Source: Coprococcus_C sp934318045
Lineage (GTDB): Bacteria > Bacillota > Clostridia > Lachnospirales > Lachnospiraceae
DNA: 64,000 nucleotides
Assembly: GCA_934318045.1 (NCBI GenBank)
Contig: CAKREY010000004.1
Span: 1-64,000 of the forward strand
Direction of reading: 5' to 3'
Both the position numbers and the translations under genes were made by a program. Of this stretch, positions 15,422-24,995 are shown piece after piece. Every line of letters starts with the position of its first letter. The first letter of the stretch is position 1. The notes beneath the pieces are model-generated. The model was not told where the DNA came from. It saw nothing but the letters and a program-made list of their open reading frames with translations, and did not search any database.

Positions 15422-17050
15422 TTACTCATCTGCTAAGATCAACTGCTTCACACGTTCAATTCCTTTGCGCAGATCATGTGACAGCATGAGATTCCGCATC
15501 TCCGCACGAATCTGCGGAGTCTCTACGACAAACCGGAAGGTCTTCTCCAATGTTTCATCACTCACCTGATTTCCCATACCAAGATTCAAGAAACCATTGT
15601 GCATCTGGGCAAATGTATGCTTCGTCTCGCGCTCGTTCTGTGCCAGAACAATCGCAGGCACGCCCATCGCCGCAAGCTCATACACCGTTCTTCCCTGTGA
15701 GGTAATCGCCAGATCCGCATCGGACAAGGCATCACTCACTCGCTTGATATCCGTTACCACCTCGATCTTGCAGGCTTCATCATCCGACAGCTTATGCAAA
15801 TGGTTATCATATCCGGCGCCAAGTACGAACCGGAAGCTGATGTGCGGAAAATCCGCATGCATTTTCTTCGCCAGATTGTACGCGCGATAGGTAAAATCCG
15901 AAGGATCACTGCCGCCGAATAACACAACCACCTTCTTAACCTGCTCATGGTACTTCGCACATGGTGCAATCAGGAATTCGTCCTTCAGGCAGACATATTT
16001 TTCGCCCCAATAGTAGTTTTCACCTTTGCTATCGTCCTCATACAATGCGTTGATCGTTGCATCTGCCACATCGGCGCCGGAGCCAATATCCTCCAATGTC
16101 ACAACGCGCTTTGCAAGCTGTTTTAACTGCAGGATATATTCCCGTTCGGTATTCAGACAGTCATGGACAATCACATCCGGCTGCCATTTTCCTGCAAGTG
16201 CATAAAATTCCTCATCGCTGCCAACCGACTGGACATGCATGTGGGAATCCAATAATTTCTGATAGCCCTCTGTCCGGTCTTCCCTTGTCACAAATAAGAT
16301 CTCATGTCCTGTCAGACTATACGCAAGTGTCAGACAGCGGTAGATATGTCCCATGCCAAGCTCCCGGTATCCATCTACCCGGAACAAAATCCGTTTCTTC
16401 GACAATTCCTGCTCGCATACGATCCAATCTGCATAGCTGTCAATATCAATCGCCTCTTTCTCCGGCATCTCATAAACAGATGCATTTGCCCCAATCCGGT
16501 TGTTCTCCGACATACATGCCCGTCTTGTGATCAGAAATGCACCCGCCTCCAGGAAATTCGGCGGAAGCTGCTGACGGTTCAGACGTTTCTCATAATTCGG
16601 AACACATCTGCCATCCTTCGTCGTCCAGGAAAGGTGCGGTTTGTTCACTGCGCTGATATAAGTGTCAAAATCGCTTTCCAAGAATGATTTCAACGCGCCA
16701 TCCAATGTCTCCACCGTCAGAAGCGGCGAGGTTGCCTGTAATGTTACAACCACATCGTATGTTTTCCCGGTCTCCTGTTCCATCCGGAGCACGGCGTCAT
16801 AAATCACCGGATCCAGTGTCACCGCATCCTGTGCCAGTGCACTATTACGGTTCATGGCTTTTGCGCCATACATCGCAGCGATGCTCAAGATTTCTTCATC
16901 ATCGGAAGACACCACCACATCATCAATATAAGAGCACGCAAGTGCATTTTGAATGGAATAATAAATCAAAGGTTTTCCGTGCATCAGTCGTACGTTTTTT
17001 CTTGGAATTCCTTTGGACCCGCCACGCGCGGGGATAACTGCGAGTACCAT
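15422..17050 (-). CDS. CMP-nonulosonate synthetase fused to PseG-like hydrolase
   Basis: A 542-aa bifunctional protein. Residues 1-225 are an acylneuraminate/pseudaminate/legionaminate cytidylyltransferase (AVIPARGGSKGIPRKN for CTP binding, VVTLQATSPLL, IDIDSYADW). Residues of about 230-540 are a PseG/SpsG-type GT-B-fold UDP-sugar hydrolase (RVDGYRELGMGHIYRCLTLA, HDCLNTE, VVLFGGSDPSD, TSQGRTVYELAAMGVPAIVL). In pseudaminic acid synthesis PseG releases the free sugar from UDP and PseF activates the final acid with CTP, so two non-consecutive steps are joined in one chain. It lies divergent to the synthase gene at 17.3 kb. PseB, PseC and PseH (or Leg equivalents) are not in the window. The legionaminate or pseudaminate product cannot be told apart here. 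Confidence 0.88.
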   Translation of the reverse strand: MVLAVIPARGGSKGIPRKNVRLMHGKPLIYYSIQNALACSYIDDVVVSSDDEEILSIAAMYGAKAMNRNSALAQDAVTLDPVIYDAVLRMEQETGKTYDVVVTLQATSPLLTVETLDGALKSFLESDFDTYISAVNKPHLSWTTKDGRCVPNYEKRLNRQQLPPNFLEAGAFLITRRACMSENNRIGANASVYEMPEKEAIDIDSYADWIVCEQELSKKRILFRVDGYRELGMGHIYRCLTLAYSLTGHEILFVTREDRTEGYQKLLDSHMHVQSVGSDEEFYALAGKWQPDVIVHDCLNTEREYILQLKQLAKRVVTLEDIGSGADVADATINALYEDDSKGENYYWGEKYVCLKDEFLIAPCAKYHEQVKKVVVLFGGSDPSDFTYRAYNLAKKMHADFPHISFRFVLGAGYDNHLHKLSDDEACKIEVVTDIKRVSDALSDADLAITSQGRTVYELAAMGVPAIVLAQNERETKHTFAQMHNGFLNLGMGNQVSDETLEKTFRFVVETPQIRAEMRNLMLSHDLRKGIERVKQLILADE

Positions 17051-17176
17051 TTCCTGCCTCCTTATTTTTCATCTGCAAGTGTCTGAGTTTCCGTTCTTCT
17101 ATATACCATACACATCACTGTGCGGCATATATATTATCTACACAGCTCTCACCCACCTGAATCACGCTACTTTCGA

Positions 17177-17205
17177 TTGCGAAAATATCTATACCTTGCT
17201 ATAAT
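17177..17205 (+). promoter_or_regulatory. Promoter of the NeuB-type synthase gene
   Basis: TTGCGA (17177-17182), a 17-base spacer and TATAAT (17200-17205), 60 bases before the start codon. No comparably strong promoter is visible for the divergent gene. Confidence 0.65.
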
Positions 17206-17264
17206 TTTATCAGATAAACCCGAAGAGTACAACCGCATGGTGCAATGCACAGAAAGGATGCTAT

Positions 17265-18365
17265 ATGAGTACAATTATTGACCGCGCGCTGGCAGGCAAG
17301 TTCGTCCTAATCGCAGAAATCGGAGTAAATTATTATGACATCGCAACAAAGTTTGGCATTTCATTGATGGACGCCGCAAAGCTGATGATCAAAGAAGCGA
17401 AAGATGCCGGTATCCACGCTGTAAAATTCCAGAGCTATAAGGCTGGCACACTGGCTGCAAAAAACTCCCCTTCTTATTGGGATACCACGGAAGAGCCAAC
17501 CACCTCCCAGTATGAGCTTTTTCAGAAATTCGACCATTTCGGCGAAGCGGAATACCGCGAATTAAAAGACTTCTGCGATAAGCTCGGAATCGAGTTTTTG
17601 TCAACTGCTTTTGACCTTGCTTCTGCAGACTACTTAGATTCCATGATGGACGTCTACAAGATTTCTTCGTCTGACCTGAACAACCTGCCATTCGTCGAAT
17701 ATCAGGCGCGAAAAGGAAAGCCGATGCTGATCTCTGTCGGAGCTTCCAACGAGGACGAGATTACCCGTACCCTGTCTCTGGTTCGAAGTGTCAACGACCA
17801 GCCAATTGCACTGCTTCACTGCGTGCTGGAATATCCGACACCGTACGAACATGCAAACCTGAACAAGATCACTTCCTTAAAAAAAAGCTACGCAGAAGAT
17901 CCCATTTACGCTGACAAAAATGGTTCTCCAATCCTCATTGGCTATTCGGATCACACGAAGCCGGATACCTGCGCCGATGTGATCAAAACTGCATATAATC
18001 TTGGAGCTGTCATCGTAGAGAAGCATTTTACATTGGATAAAACACTGAAGGGCAACGACCACTATCACGCGATGGACCCGGATGATGCGAGAAATATCCT
18101 GAAGGGGATTGCATTCATCGACACCCTGCGTGGCAGCTATGATCTGAAATGTCTGGACTCCGAGGCATCTGCCCGTTCCAACGCCAGACGTTCGATCGTC
18201 ACCACCTGCGACATCAAAAAAGGCGCGATCCTCACACCGGAGATGCTTACTTACAAGCGTCCCGGCACGGGAATCCCACCTGAAAAAATGAATGAAATCA
18301 TCGGAAGAACTATGGCTGTTGATGTCAAAGAGGATACAATCCTGCAAGAAGGGATGCTTTCGTAA
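17265..18365 (+). CDS. Nonulosonic acid synthase (NeuB/PseI/LegI family)
   Basis: A 366-aa enzyme that condenses phosphoenolpyruvate with a six-carbon amino sugar to make a nine-carbon sialic-like acid. The TIM-barrel domain shows AEIGVNYYD, VKFQSYKA, EFLSTAFD, YKISSSDLNN and the catalytic IVEKHFTLDKTLKGNDH block. A C-terminal SAF/antifreeze-like domain (about 300-366; RRSIVTTCDIKKGAILTPEM, RPGTGIPP) closes the active site in the dimer. With the neighbouring CMP-synthetase/PseG fusion it indicates pseudaminic or legionaminic acid, the usual flagellin sugars, rather than host-type sialic acid. The ribosome site is AGAAAGGA. Confidence 0.92.
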   Translation: MSTIIDRALAGKFVLIAEIGVNYYDIATKFGISLMDAAKLMIKEAKDAGIHAVKFQSYKAGTLAAKNSPSYWDTTEEPTTSQYELFQKFDHFGEAEYRELKDFCDKLGIEFLSTAFDLASADYLDSMMDVYKISSSDLNNLPFVEYQARKGKPMLISVGASNEDEITRTLSLVRSVNDQPIALLHCVLEYPTPYEHANLNKITSLKKSYAEDPIYADKNGSPILIGYSDHTKPDTCADVIKTAYNLGAVIVEKHFTLDKTLKGNDHYHAMDPDDARNILKGIAFIDTLRGSYDLKCLDSEASARSNARRSIVTTCDIKKGAILTPEMLTYKRPGTGIPPEKMNEIIGRTMAVDVKEDTILQEGMLS

Positions 18366-18417
18366 CATAACTATCGAAAAAATCTCCCATTTTAATATTT
18401 TTCTATAGAAAAATATT

Positions 18418-19356
18418 TTAGTTTTCTATTTTTTTTGCAAAATACACCCCAATCTGTGCAATCAATGTAAGTGCCTGCGCCTTTAGTTCCTGCGGAAATG
18501 CCGTCAGGACAGGCGCGGTCTCAAAGCTAAGCACCTGGTCAAATCCAATCTTACGCAATCCCCGGATAAACCCTTCCCAATCTGTGGACGTCACATTCTC
18601 ACGCGCTCTGGTGAATGTGAACGGAATCTGATGCAGATCAGCCACTCCGTCATTGTCATGGATATGCAGAACTTTAAGCCTTGAACCAAGCGTCGTCAGA
18701 AAATCTTCGAAATCAAGTCCAACCAGATTTGCATGTCCGGTATCAAAGCAAAAGCCTAACACCTCCGCCTGATACCTCTCATTCATCCGGTCGATCCGCG
18801 CAGCCGCCTTCCCGGCGTCACAGCAAGGGCCTTCTACCAAATGTCCGCCGATTCCACCATACAGATTCTCGATGCAGATCGTGATTCCCATCTCCTTTGC
18901 CAGAGGGGCTATCGTATCCAGGAAACGTTCGGTATAATCCCATTCCGCTTCTTCCGAGCCAAGGAACCGCGCCAGCTTAAACCCATGCACGACAATATTT
19001 TTACATTCTAAGAAATGGCAGATATGCATGCTCTTCACCGCCATTTCCTTCTGCAGGAACTCATTGATTTCTTTCTTGCCATTCGGGACATATACCGGAT
19101 ATGGCATGTGCATCTGATTGATCCGGATTCCCACCTTCTTCGCGCCTTCCTTATGTGCCGAGAAAAACTGCTCTAGTTCCTGGATTGACTGACTAAAAAA
19201 AGCATTTACCTTTCCCTCATATAAATCCTTGTTCGTCAGATAACTGTTCAAACTAAAATCTGTACAGGAAAATCCAGCATCCTTCAGCATCCGGAATCCT
19301 TTCTCCGGACACGGATCCTCCACGATATTCCTGCTTTGTACACCAATCTCAAGCAT
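18418..19356 (-). CDS. TIM-barrel sugar isomerase/epimerase-like protein
   Basis: A 312-aa protein of the xylose-isomerase-like TIM-barrel superfamily (sugar phosphate isomerase/epimerase, AP endonuclease 2). Typical features are LKDAGFSCTDFSL near the start, KNIVVHGF, ITICIENLYGG, GFCFDTGHANL (metal site) and LHIHDNDG. Such enzymes use a divalent metal to isomerise or epimerise sugars. The ATG overlaps the stop codon of the upstream gene (TAATG), so the two are translationally coupled. The product should be a sugar precursor for the glycan locus; the substrate is unknown. It is the last gene of the long minus-strand operon. A weak AT-only hairpin lies in the short gap to the neuB-type gene. 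Confidence 0.8.
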   Translation of the reverse strand: MLEIGVQSRNIVEDPCPEKGFRMLKDAGFSCTDFSLNSYLTNKDLYEGKVNAFFSQSIQELEQFFSAHKEGAKKVGIRINQMHMPYPVYVPNGKKEINEFLQKEMAVKSMHICHFLECKNIVVHGFKLARFLGSEEAEWDYTERFLDTIAPLAKEMGITICIENLYGGIGGHLVEGPCCDAGKAAARIDRMNERYQAEVLGFCFDTGHANLVGLDFEDFLTTLGSRLKVLHIHDNDGVADLHQIPFTFTRARENVTSTDWEGFIRGLRKIGFDQVLSFETAPVLTAFPQELKAQALTLIAQIGVYFAKKIEN

Positions 19357-20411
19357 TATTTTCTCCCTTCATCCGTCAACCGCTCGAAATGAAACTGCGG
19401 CAGATACTCATCATTGAAATAAACGATCGGATTCGGTAGTCCCATCTTTCGAAGCTGCTGCTCAATCTCGCGGTAATAGATATTACAGATAAAGACTGCG
19501 GTATCCTTGTCCAGTTTCTTCAAATCCTCCGGATTATGAATCTCCAACCCATCGAGTCTGCTTCCCCATAAATGCGGGTTATTATCACAGGTATAGAGCG
19601 GCGGGTACTTCTCACCATAACATTTCAGATAATTCCGGCACATATTGCCTGCTCCGAACAGCACGCGGCTCTCATATCGGGCAAGCGTCGTCTCGATCCC
19701 GATCTGCCAGCACAGATAATCTGCCACCTGCCTTGCGTACCGCAGCAACGCAGGACGAAGTAATGGTGATGTGGCAGATGCGGTATCCTCCAGATTCAGG
19801 ATCAAAATTCCATCAAAAGCAATCTTCCTCAACCCTCGGATTAACCCAAGCCAGTCCGTCCGCGAAGCCTTCTCACCCGCTGCTGTAAACGGAAGCAGTG
19901 CCTGCGCTTCGCTTCCTTTTCCATCCTGCAAGATCACCGCTTTCACCCGATTCCCAAGCGGCGTAATATATTCATTCAGATCCTGTCCGCATACATTGCA
20001 GACTCCCATATCCACGCAGAATCCAAAGCGCGCTTCTCCTGCTTCCGTATTCAATGCATCAACCCACGCCACAGCTTCCGCCGCATCCGAGCATACACCC
20101 CGTATCAGATGTCCACCGACATTCCGACACATGTTTTTCAGCAGGATCTTCACATTATGCATTCTCGCTTCATCGAGCAAGGACAGATAATATTCGCGGT
20201 TGACCGTCCACAATGCATCTTTTTCTACGTCCTCCACGATCGGTTCGACAATCCGGTACTCACATGCCGCATCGCCCCACGCATCCGTCTCATCCTCAGA
20301 AAGTCCGGAGATCACGCCCTGATCCAGAAATCCAGCATCCGCAATATCCATGATACCCTGTCTTGGACGATCCTTATCTACAATTCCTTTTGGTGAACAT
20401 ACTATCCTCAT
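19356..20411 (-). CDS. Degenerate TIM-barrel protein fused to a Rossmann-like module
   Basis: A 351-aa protein. Residues of about 1-235 resemble the neighbouring xylose-isomerase-like protein (shared ends such as FTAAGEKASRTDWLGLIRGLRKIAFD) but lack the beginning of the barrel, so they look like a shortened paralogue. Residues of about 250-340 form the recurrent Rossmann-like module of this locus (VLFGAGNMCRNYLKCYG, then CDNNPHLWGSRLDGLEI). It may be inactive as an isomerase and act as a partner or regulator of the coupled downstream enzyme; that is inference. Confidence 0.72.
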   Translation of the reverse strand: MRIVCSPKGIVDKDRPRQGIMDIADAGFLDQGVISGLSEDETDAWGDAACEYRIVEPIVEDVEKDALWTVNREYYLSLLDEARMHNVKILLKNMCRNVGGHLIRGVCSDAAEAVAWVDALNTEAGEARFGFCVDMGVCNVCGQDLNEYITPLGNRVKAVILQDGKGSEAQALLPFTAAGEKASRTDWLGLIRGLRKIAFDGILILNLEDTASATSPLLRPALLRYARQVADYLCWQIGIETTLARYESRVLFGAGNMCRNYLKCYGEKYPPLYTCDNNPHLWGSRLDGLEIHNPEDLKKLDKDTAVFICNIYYREIEQQLRKMGLPNPIVYFNDEYLPQFHFERLTDEGRK

Positions 20412-20431
20412 GATTTTCTCACTTTCTACAT

Positions 20432-21439
20432 CTATCCAAATATAATTTCACAATACTGTTTTACACGTGAATCCTCCGGTACATACACCAAAAGCTTATC
20501 CAACATGTTCTTCCATAAATCATTGTTGTTTTCCACAAATTGTTCAAACAACTGGATTCCCCATTCTACATCAAATTTTCGTTTTTTATCTTCCTGATAT
20601 CCAGGACGTGCAGAATCAAAAAAGCGAACCTTATCAAAATATTTTTCATCCGCCTGTTTTGTAATAATCCGAATAATCTGATCATACGTCTCCCGATAAA
20701 ATTCCCGTTCAAAATGCGAAGCATTCCAATTATCCCATATATTCGCGTCTCCTATAAAGTACCTTGATAAATCAATAACATATGGGTGATATTTATCAAT
20801 GATATGTTGTTCCAAATTAAAACAATTCACATTATATTTTTCATGACACTGAAACGGTTGTTTACATTCTTCCGGAATTAATCCAACCTTCCCATCTTTA
20901 TATAACATCATGGCATTCGTCCAGAAACGATTTAATATAATATGATCCGCATCAAACTTTTGCATAATCGTATCGAAAAAACGATCCACCATTCCATACA
21001 ATACCCATGTTGGAAACTGGAACAAATTCCATGCCTGTAATTCTTCTTTATACTTTTTACCAAGCGCTGTACCACAAAATTCATTGGCCTGTGTTCCAAA
21101 TGCAGTATCCTTATATGAAAAAATATAATTATGGAAATCATAAAAATCTACAATCAGATATTCTGACTCTCCATCTAACAAAAGTGGAACTGTCTCCTTC
21201 ATCAGCTGCTGTCTGAGAGACTTCACCCGCGTTTTGTCTGTCAGCTGTTCCTCTGTAATCGTATCAACTTCTTCTCGTGAAAAAGGTGCCGGCAACATCG
21301 CCAGTGCAGGATTATGCTTATCCAGAAAATACTCTAACTCCAATCCAAGCTTCTCTCCCTGGTAAATCCCATGTAAATCCTGTATTCCATATAACAAAGA
21401 AACTCTTGAAATACAACTGCCCAAAACTGAAATCTTCAT
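20432..21439 (-). CDS. DUF6270-like polysaccharide-locus protein
   Basis: A 335-aa protein beginning KISVLGSCISRVSLL, the signature start of DUF6270 proteins found in capsule and surface polysaccharide loci. The GSCxSR block recalls the Ser of SGNH-type hydrolases, but no activity is established as far as I know. The start is the ATG at 21439 behind AGGAG; a 29-codon longer frame would run through the ribosome site and into the upstream gene. It lies 13 bases after the three-domain protein and is surely cotranscribed with it. Confidence 0.72.
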   Translation of the reverse strand: MKISVLGSCISRVSLLYGIQDLHGIYQGEKLGLELEYFLDKHNPALAMLPAPFSREEVDTITEEQLTDKTRVKSLRQQLMKETVPLLLDGESEYLIVDFYDFHNYIFSYKDTAFGTQANEFCGTALGKKYKEELQAWNLFQFPTWVLYGMVDRFFDTIMQKFDADHIILNRFWTNAMMLYKDGKVGLIPEECKQPFQCHEKYNVNCFNLEQHIIDKYHPYVIDLSRYFIGDANIWDNWNASHFEREFYRETYDQIIRIITKQADEKYFDKVRFFDSARPGYQEDKKRKFDVEWGIQLFEQFVENNNDLWKNMLDKLLVYVPEDSRVKQYCEIIFG

Positions 21440-21452
21440 ACCTTTTCTCCTG

Positions 21453-23714
21453 TTAGTCCAATCTTTTTCGAATCTCCGTCGAACTGATTCCCTTCGTATA
21501 ATCAAAAAATACGAGATCTGCGCCATGCTTGTTCAAATATTCCTTCTCTGCAAGCCAGATTCCATCATCACCATGATCATCGCCCGAAAACTGCGCATCG
21601 AACTGAAACATCTTATACGCATCCCGGATTCCTCCAAACCCTGTCGGAAGTGCTTCCACCTGATCCGCATACCGGCATGCCTTGACAACCTCGACACGAT
21701 CTTCACAGGAAATCACCGGATACTTGTTCTTCTGCCGATAACAATCTTCATCCGACACCACACCTACGATCAGATAATCACACAACTCCTTGGCTCTCTG
21801 CAACAGTCGCACATGTCCTGTATGGAACATGTCAAATACACCTGCAACATATCCGATATGGTATTTCTTTTTTTCTACTTTTTTTGCATTGTCACTCTTC
21901 GTGTTTGCATCTGAATCTGCCTTTGGATCAATCGGCTCCTGCCTAAATGCCGGTTTAGCATAAGAGCGGCTTGTATCAAAGATTCCATAATCCGTAATCC
22001 CCATTGATTCCAACTGCTTCGCTACGGATACATAGCTCTTGATACAGATTAAAACCTTATAGTCTTCTTTTGAAAGTTCATTTAGATATTCCGGAGATTT
22101 GATTTCATAGCCATCCAACCGCTGCCCCAAGCGATCCTCATTGTTGTCCAGAATACATGCAATCTCATAAGATTTTCCATACATGGCAATAAACCGCTTT
22201 GTAAATGCGCCAGAGCCAAAGAGAATCAGCTTCCGGTCTCCCAGATTGCGGAAGATATCAACAAATTTGCGCTGGTATTCCTCTTCAGAGTAGTTCATGC
22301 GCTGTCGGTTCGCATTGACGACTTCCGGGTTGCGGCGGTACGTTTCATGATAAACCTGCAATTCCTTTTCTTTCCGCAGCGTACTTAAGAACTTCCATTC
22401 CATTTCCTGCCAATGTTCTAGTTTTGCAGTCAATCCATAACGTTCCAGCAATTCCCGCATAGGCAAGAGCTTTTCAAACTGAATATTTCCAGAATAAAAA
22501 GTGGAAATCATGCGATAAATAACCATATTAGCGGGGTGATTTTCTGCACAGAATTCCTGATCATAAAACATAAACCCGCCATCTTTGTAGAAACTGTTTA
22601 ACGGCACCATATCTACATATGCTTTCTTCAGGATTGCTCCATTTCCATCTCCACGATCCGGTGAAACAATCTCCGAAGACTGTAAAATCAAATCACGAAA
22701 ACGATCCATCGCCTGAAGAAAAGCTTCTCTATCCTGTTGAATCAATCGTTTCAGATATACCTGTCCAACTTCCGCCTCTATATATGGCATAACATAACTT
22801 TGACCATCCAGAGCCGCTTCTACTACAGAAATCCCATGTTGTTTCAAATCCGCGGCATTCGCTATTAACTGTTCTAACCGATGCTGCCCTTCTGGATATG
22901 CAGCTCTTTTTTCGACAATCCCAGATTTATGTATAATTGTAAATAACGCATCTTCTCTCCCGCGTTCCAGAGACGCCGTTACATGGTCGACATCTGAAAG
23001 CGCTCCATCCTTAGAACATTCTATCAGATATGCATTTGCCATTGAATGGAACATTCCATTCTCTAACAGGCCTGCATATAAGGCTTCTTCCTCCAGGAAA
23101 ACAGAATCCGGATAGTTATATGTCGGAAACACCCGATTTGCCAGATCCTCGTTCGGCAGATAGTCTTCTGCAAAAATCAGTGAAGGATTATCTAAATCTG
23201 ACAGAATCGAATAAAACTGATAGGTATCAAATCCTGCATCTCGAAGCATCTGCTCCCACTCGGATTTTGAATACATCCTTCCATTAAATGTATCTTCTTT
23301 CTTCGAATATGCCCGGCGATAATTTTCAATCCCATCAAAATTCCGTCCCGTATATGGATCTCGATCCCCGCAGAAATATCGGATTCCAAGGCGGTTATTA
23401 ACACTTAGAAGGAGTTTACCTGTTGGGGATAAACAGCTATATATACCTTCTAATATATCACTCGGATTATCATATACCTCTATATCATTTCCCATAACTA
23501 TATAATCATATTCATTGACTATACTTGAACTATTATCAAAGATATCTGAAAATGTTTTCCAATCAACTTTTAATTTCTTTTCTAACAAAACGGAATACAT
23601 CTCATCATGTTTCCCGTCATTGTACGTTATATAAAGCACATTCTCTCCGACGCCAAAATCATACCATTGAATCAACCCTTTAGGTATCTCCTGAATTAAT
23701 GTCTCCTCTATCAT
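21453..23714 (-). CDS. Methyltransferase-like / Rossmann module / TagD-like fusion
   Basis: A 753-aa three-part protein. The first ~250 residues resemble a class I methyltransferase-like fold (YDFGVGENVLYITY, then IYSCLSPTGKLLLSVNNRLG), followed by a kinase-like or unknown segment (about 250-490). Residues of about 500-595 carry the shared Rossmann-like module (KLILFGSGAFTKRF, CILDNNEDRLGQRLDGYEI). After an Ala/Lys/Asp-rich linker (about 600-625) comes a TagD-type nucleotidyltransferase with GVFDMFHTGH and ISSTEIRKRL. The last domain should make a CDP-activated polyol or similar donor. The whole could couple transfer, sensing and donor synthesis, but the substrate is unknown. Confidence 0.8.
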   Translation of the reverse strand: MIEETLIQEIPKGLIQWYDFGVGENVLYITYNDGKHDEMYSVLLEKKLKVDWKTFSDIFDNSSSIVNEYDYIVMGNDIEVYDNPSDILEGIYSCLSPTGKLLLSVNNRLGIRYFCGDRDPYTGRNFDGIENYRRAYSKKEDTFNGRMYSKSEWEQMLRDAGFDTYQFYSILSDLDNPSLIFAEDYLPNEDLANRVFPTYNYPDSVFLEEEALYAGLLENGMFHSMANAYLIECSKDGALSDVDHVTASLERGREDALFTIIHKSGIVEKRAAYPEGQHRLEQLIANAADLKQHGISVVEAALDGQSYVMPYIEAEVGQVYLKRLIQQDREAFLQAMDRFRDLILQSSEIVSPDRGDGNGAILKKAYVDMVPLNSFYKDGGFMFYDQEFCAENHPANMVIYRMISTFYSGNIQFEKLLPMRELLERYGLTAKLEHWQEMEWKFLSTLRKEKELQVYHETYRRNPEVVNANRQRMNYSEEEYQRKFVDIFRNLGDRKLILFGSGAFTKRFIAMYGKSYEIACILDNNEDRLGQRLDGYEIKSPEYLNELSKEDYKVLICIKSYVSVAKQLESMGITDYGIFDTSRSYAKPAFRQEPIDPKADSDANTKSDNAKKVEKKKYHIGYVAGVFDMFHTGHVRLLQRAKELCDYLIVGVVSDEDCYRQKNKYPVISCEDRVEVVKACRYADQVEALPTGFGGIRDAYKMFQFDAQFSGDDHGDDGIWLAEKEYLNKHGADLVFFDYTKGISSTEIRKRLD

Positions 23715-23733
23715 CGCATAGAATACTCCTCAT

Positions 23734-24990
23734 TTATCTGTTCTGAACTGCCAGTCTCTTTGCTTCCTTTATGCAATCTTCTATAGAACAATATGTCCAT
23801 CTTCCATAACGTCCCAATTTATACACATCCTGCTTTTCAAGTTGTTTTAAAACCCATGATACTTCTTTCTTTACTCTTTCTGTTATATGAACATACGCAG
23901 AAGGTATAACAATCGAATTATAGCCAATCAATTTATGATCTGAAATAATTCCACATTCTTTCAAATTCCTAATTGTCTTTTCCAATTCTACATCTATATT
24001 AATCTCTTCATCAAGTTTATATCCTATTTCAACATAAAGGCTCAGTTTACCAGTTTTCAAAATATTATCATAAAATCCAACCCTGTAAAAATTGATATCC
24101 TTACTCGGAAAATATATCCAATGAACATCGTCAATTCTTGATTTTTTGTCAAAACCCAAATTAAAAACTAAAACCTTATTTGCCTGTAAATCTTTAAGAA
24201 CTTCTTTATATTGACTTAATCCATTCATCATTAAAAAAGAGTTTAATGGCATTGAACTGATGAGTCTGTTGTATTGGATTTCTTCCTTATCCGTTTTCAA
24301 TATATGTTGTTTCAAATCAATATCGCGTATTTTTGTACCATACATAATTTTATCTTGATCAACATTTTCTAAGAGCGCATTTACAAATGTAATCGCCCCC
24401 CTTTGTGGATATTCAAAAGAATCATTATAAGAACAATATGTATGATTCCGAAAATTACGAACAATTTCCTCCTTATCTGCATAAGGGAAAAATCTTCCCA
24501 TAGCATTTTTATCTAGCACGTTTAAATTACATGCATACAGTTTTTCATTATATGGTTTTAGGAACTTTTCCGTAATTCCCCTTCCGAACTTTCCATATAA
24601 CATATCTTCAAAATTCTCATACTCTTCTTTTTCCTGTTTAGTAAAAAGGTCATATAAGCAATCAATAAATTCTTCTTTTGGTAATTGATGAATATTCATT
24701 TGAAATGGATAATCAATATACTCGCCTTTATAATATATTTTTGTATTCTTTTTCGCTATAACAATTTCACCCGCATCTATCTTACTTTCAAAAAAATTCT
24801 TGATCTCCGAATCTGAAAAATGGAAAAAATGTCCGGCACAATCCCATACAAAATCCTTATAATAAAATGTTTTACACAATCCTCCCGGTACTATATCTTT
24901 TTCTACAATAAGATAGTCTGTATTGCAAAAATTAGCATATGATAACCCACTAACTCCCGCTCCTATTATCGCTACATCTACTTTTTTCAT
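23734..24990 (-). CDS. FAD-dependent oxidoreductase / UDP-galactopyranose mutase-like
   Basis: A protein of about 418 aa with an N-terminal dinucleotide-binding motif (VAIIGAGVSGLSYANF, then IVEKDIVPGGLCKT) and a short WDCAGHFFHFSD block, as in the amine-oxidase/protoporphyrinogen-oxidase and UDP-galactopyranose mutase-like group. In polysaccharide loci such proteins usually rearrange or oxidise nucleotide sugars using reduced FAD. I chose the ATG at 24990; a GTG at 24999 overlapping the upstream stop (GTGA) is also possible. It is the downstream end of the AT-rich core of the locus. Confidence 0.78.
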   Translation of the reverse strand: MKKVDVAIIGAGVSGLSYANFCNTDYLIVEKDIVPGGLCKTFYYKDFVWDCAGHFFHFSDSEIKNFFESKIDAGEIVIAKKNTKIYYKGEYIDYPFQMNIHQLPKEEFIDCLYDLFTKQEKEEYENFEDMLYGKFGRGITEKFLKPYNEKLYACNLNVLDKNAMGRFFPYADKEEIVRNFRNHTYCSYNDSFEYPQRGAITFVNALLENVDQDKIMYGTKIRDIDLKQHILKTDKEEIQYNRLISSMPLNSFLMMNGLSQYKEVLKDLQANKVLVFNLGFDKKSRIDDVHWIYFPSKDINFYRVGFYDNILKTGKLSLYVEIGYKLDEEINIDVELEKTIRNLKECGIISDHKLIGYNSIVIPSAYVHITERVKKEVSWVLKQLEKQDVYKLGRYGRWTYCSIEDCIKEAKRLAVQNR

Positions 24991-24995
24991 AATAT

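Noticed and set aside
18392..18418. Terminator between the NeuB-type and isomerase-like genes
   Set aside because: The stem (AATATTTTTC/GAAAAATATT) is nearly all A/T and weak; not listed as a separate feature.
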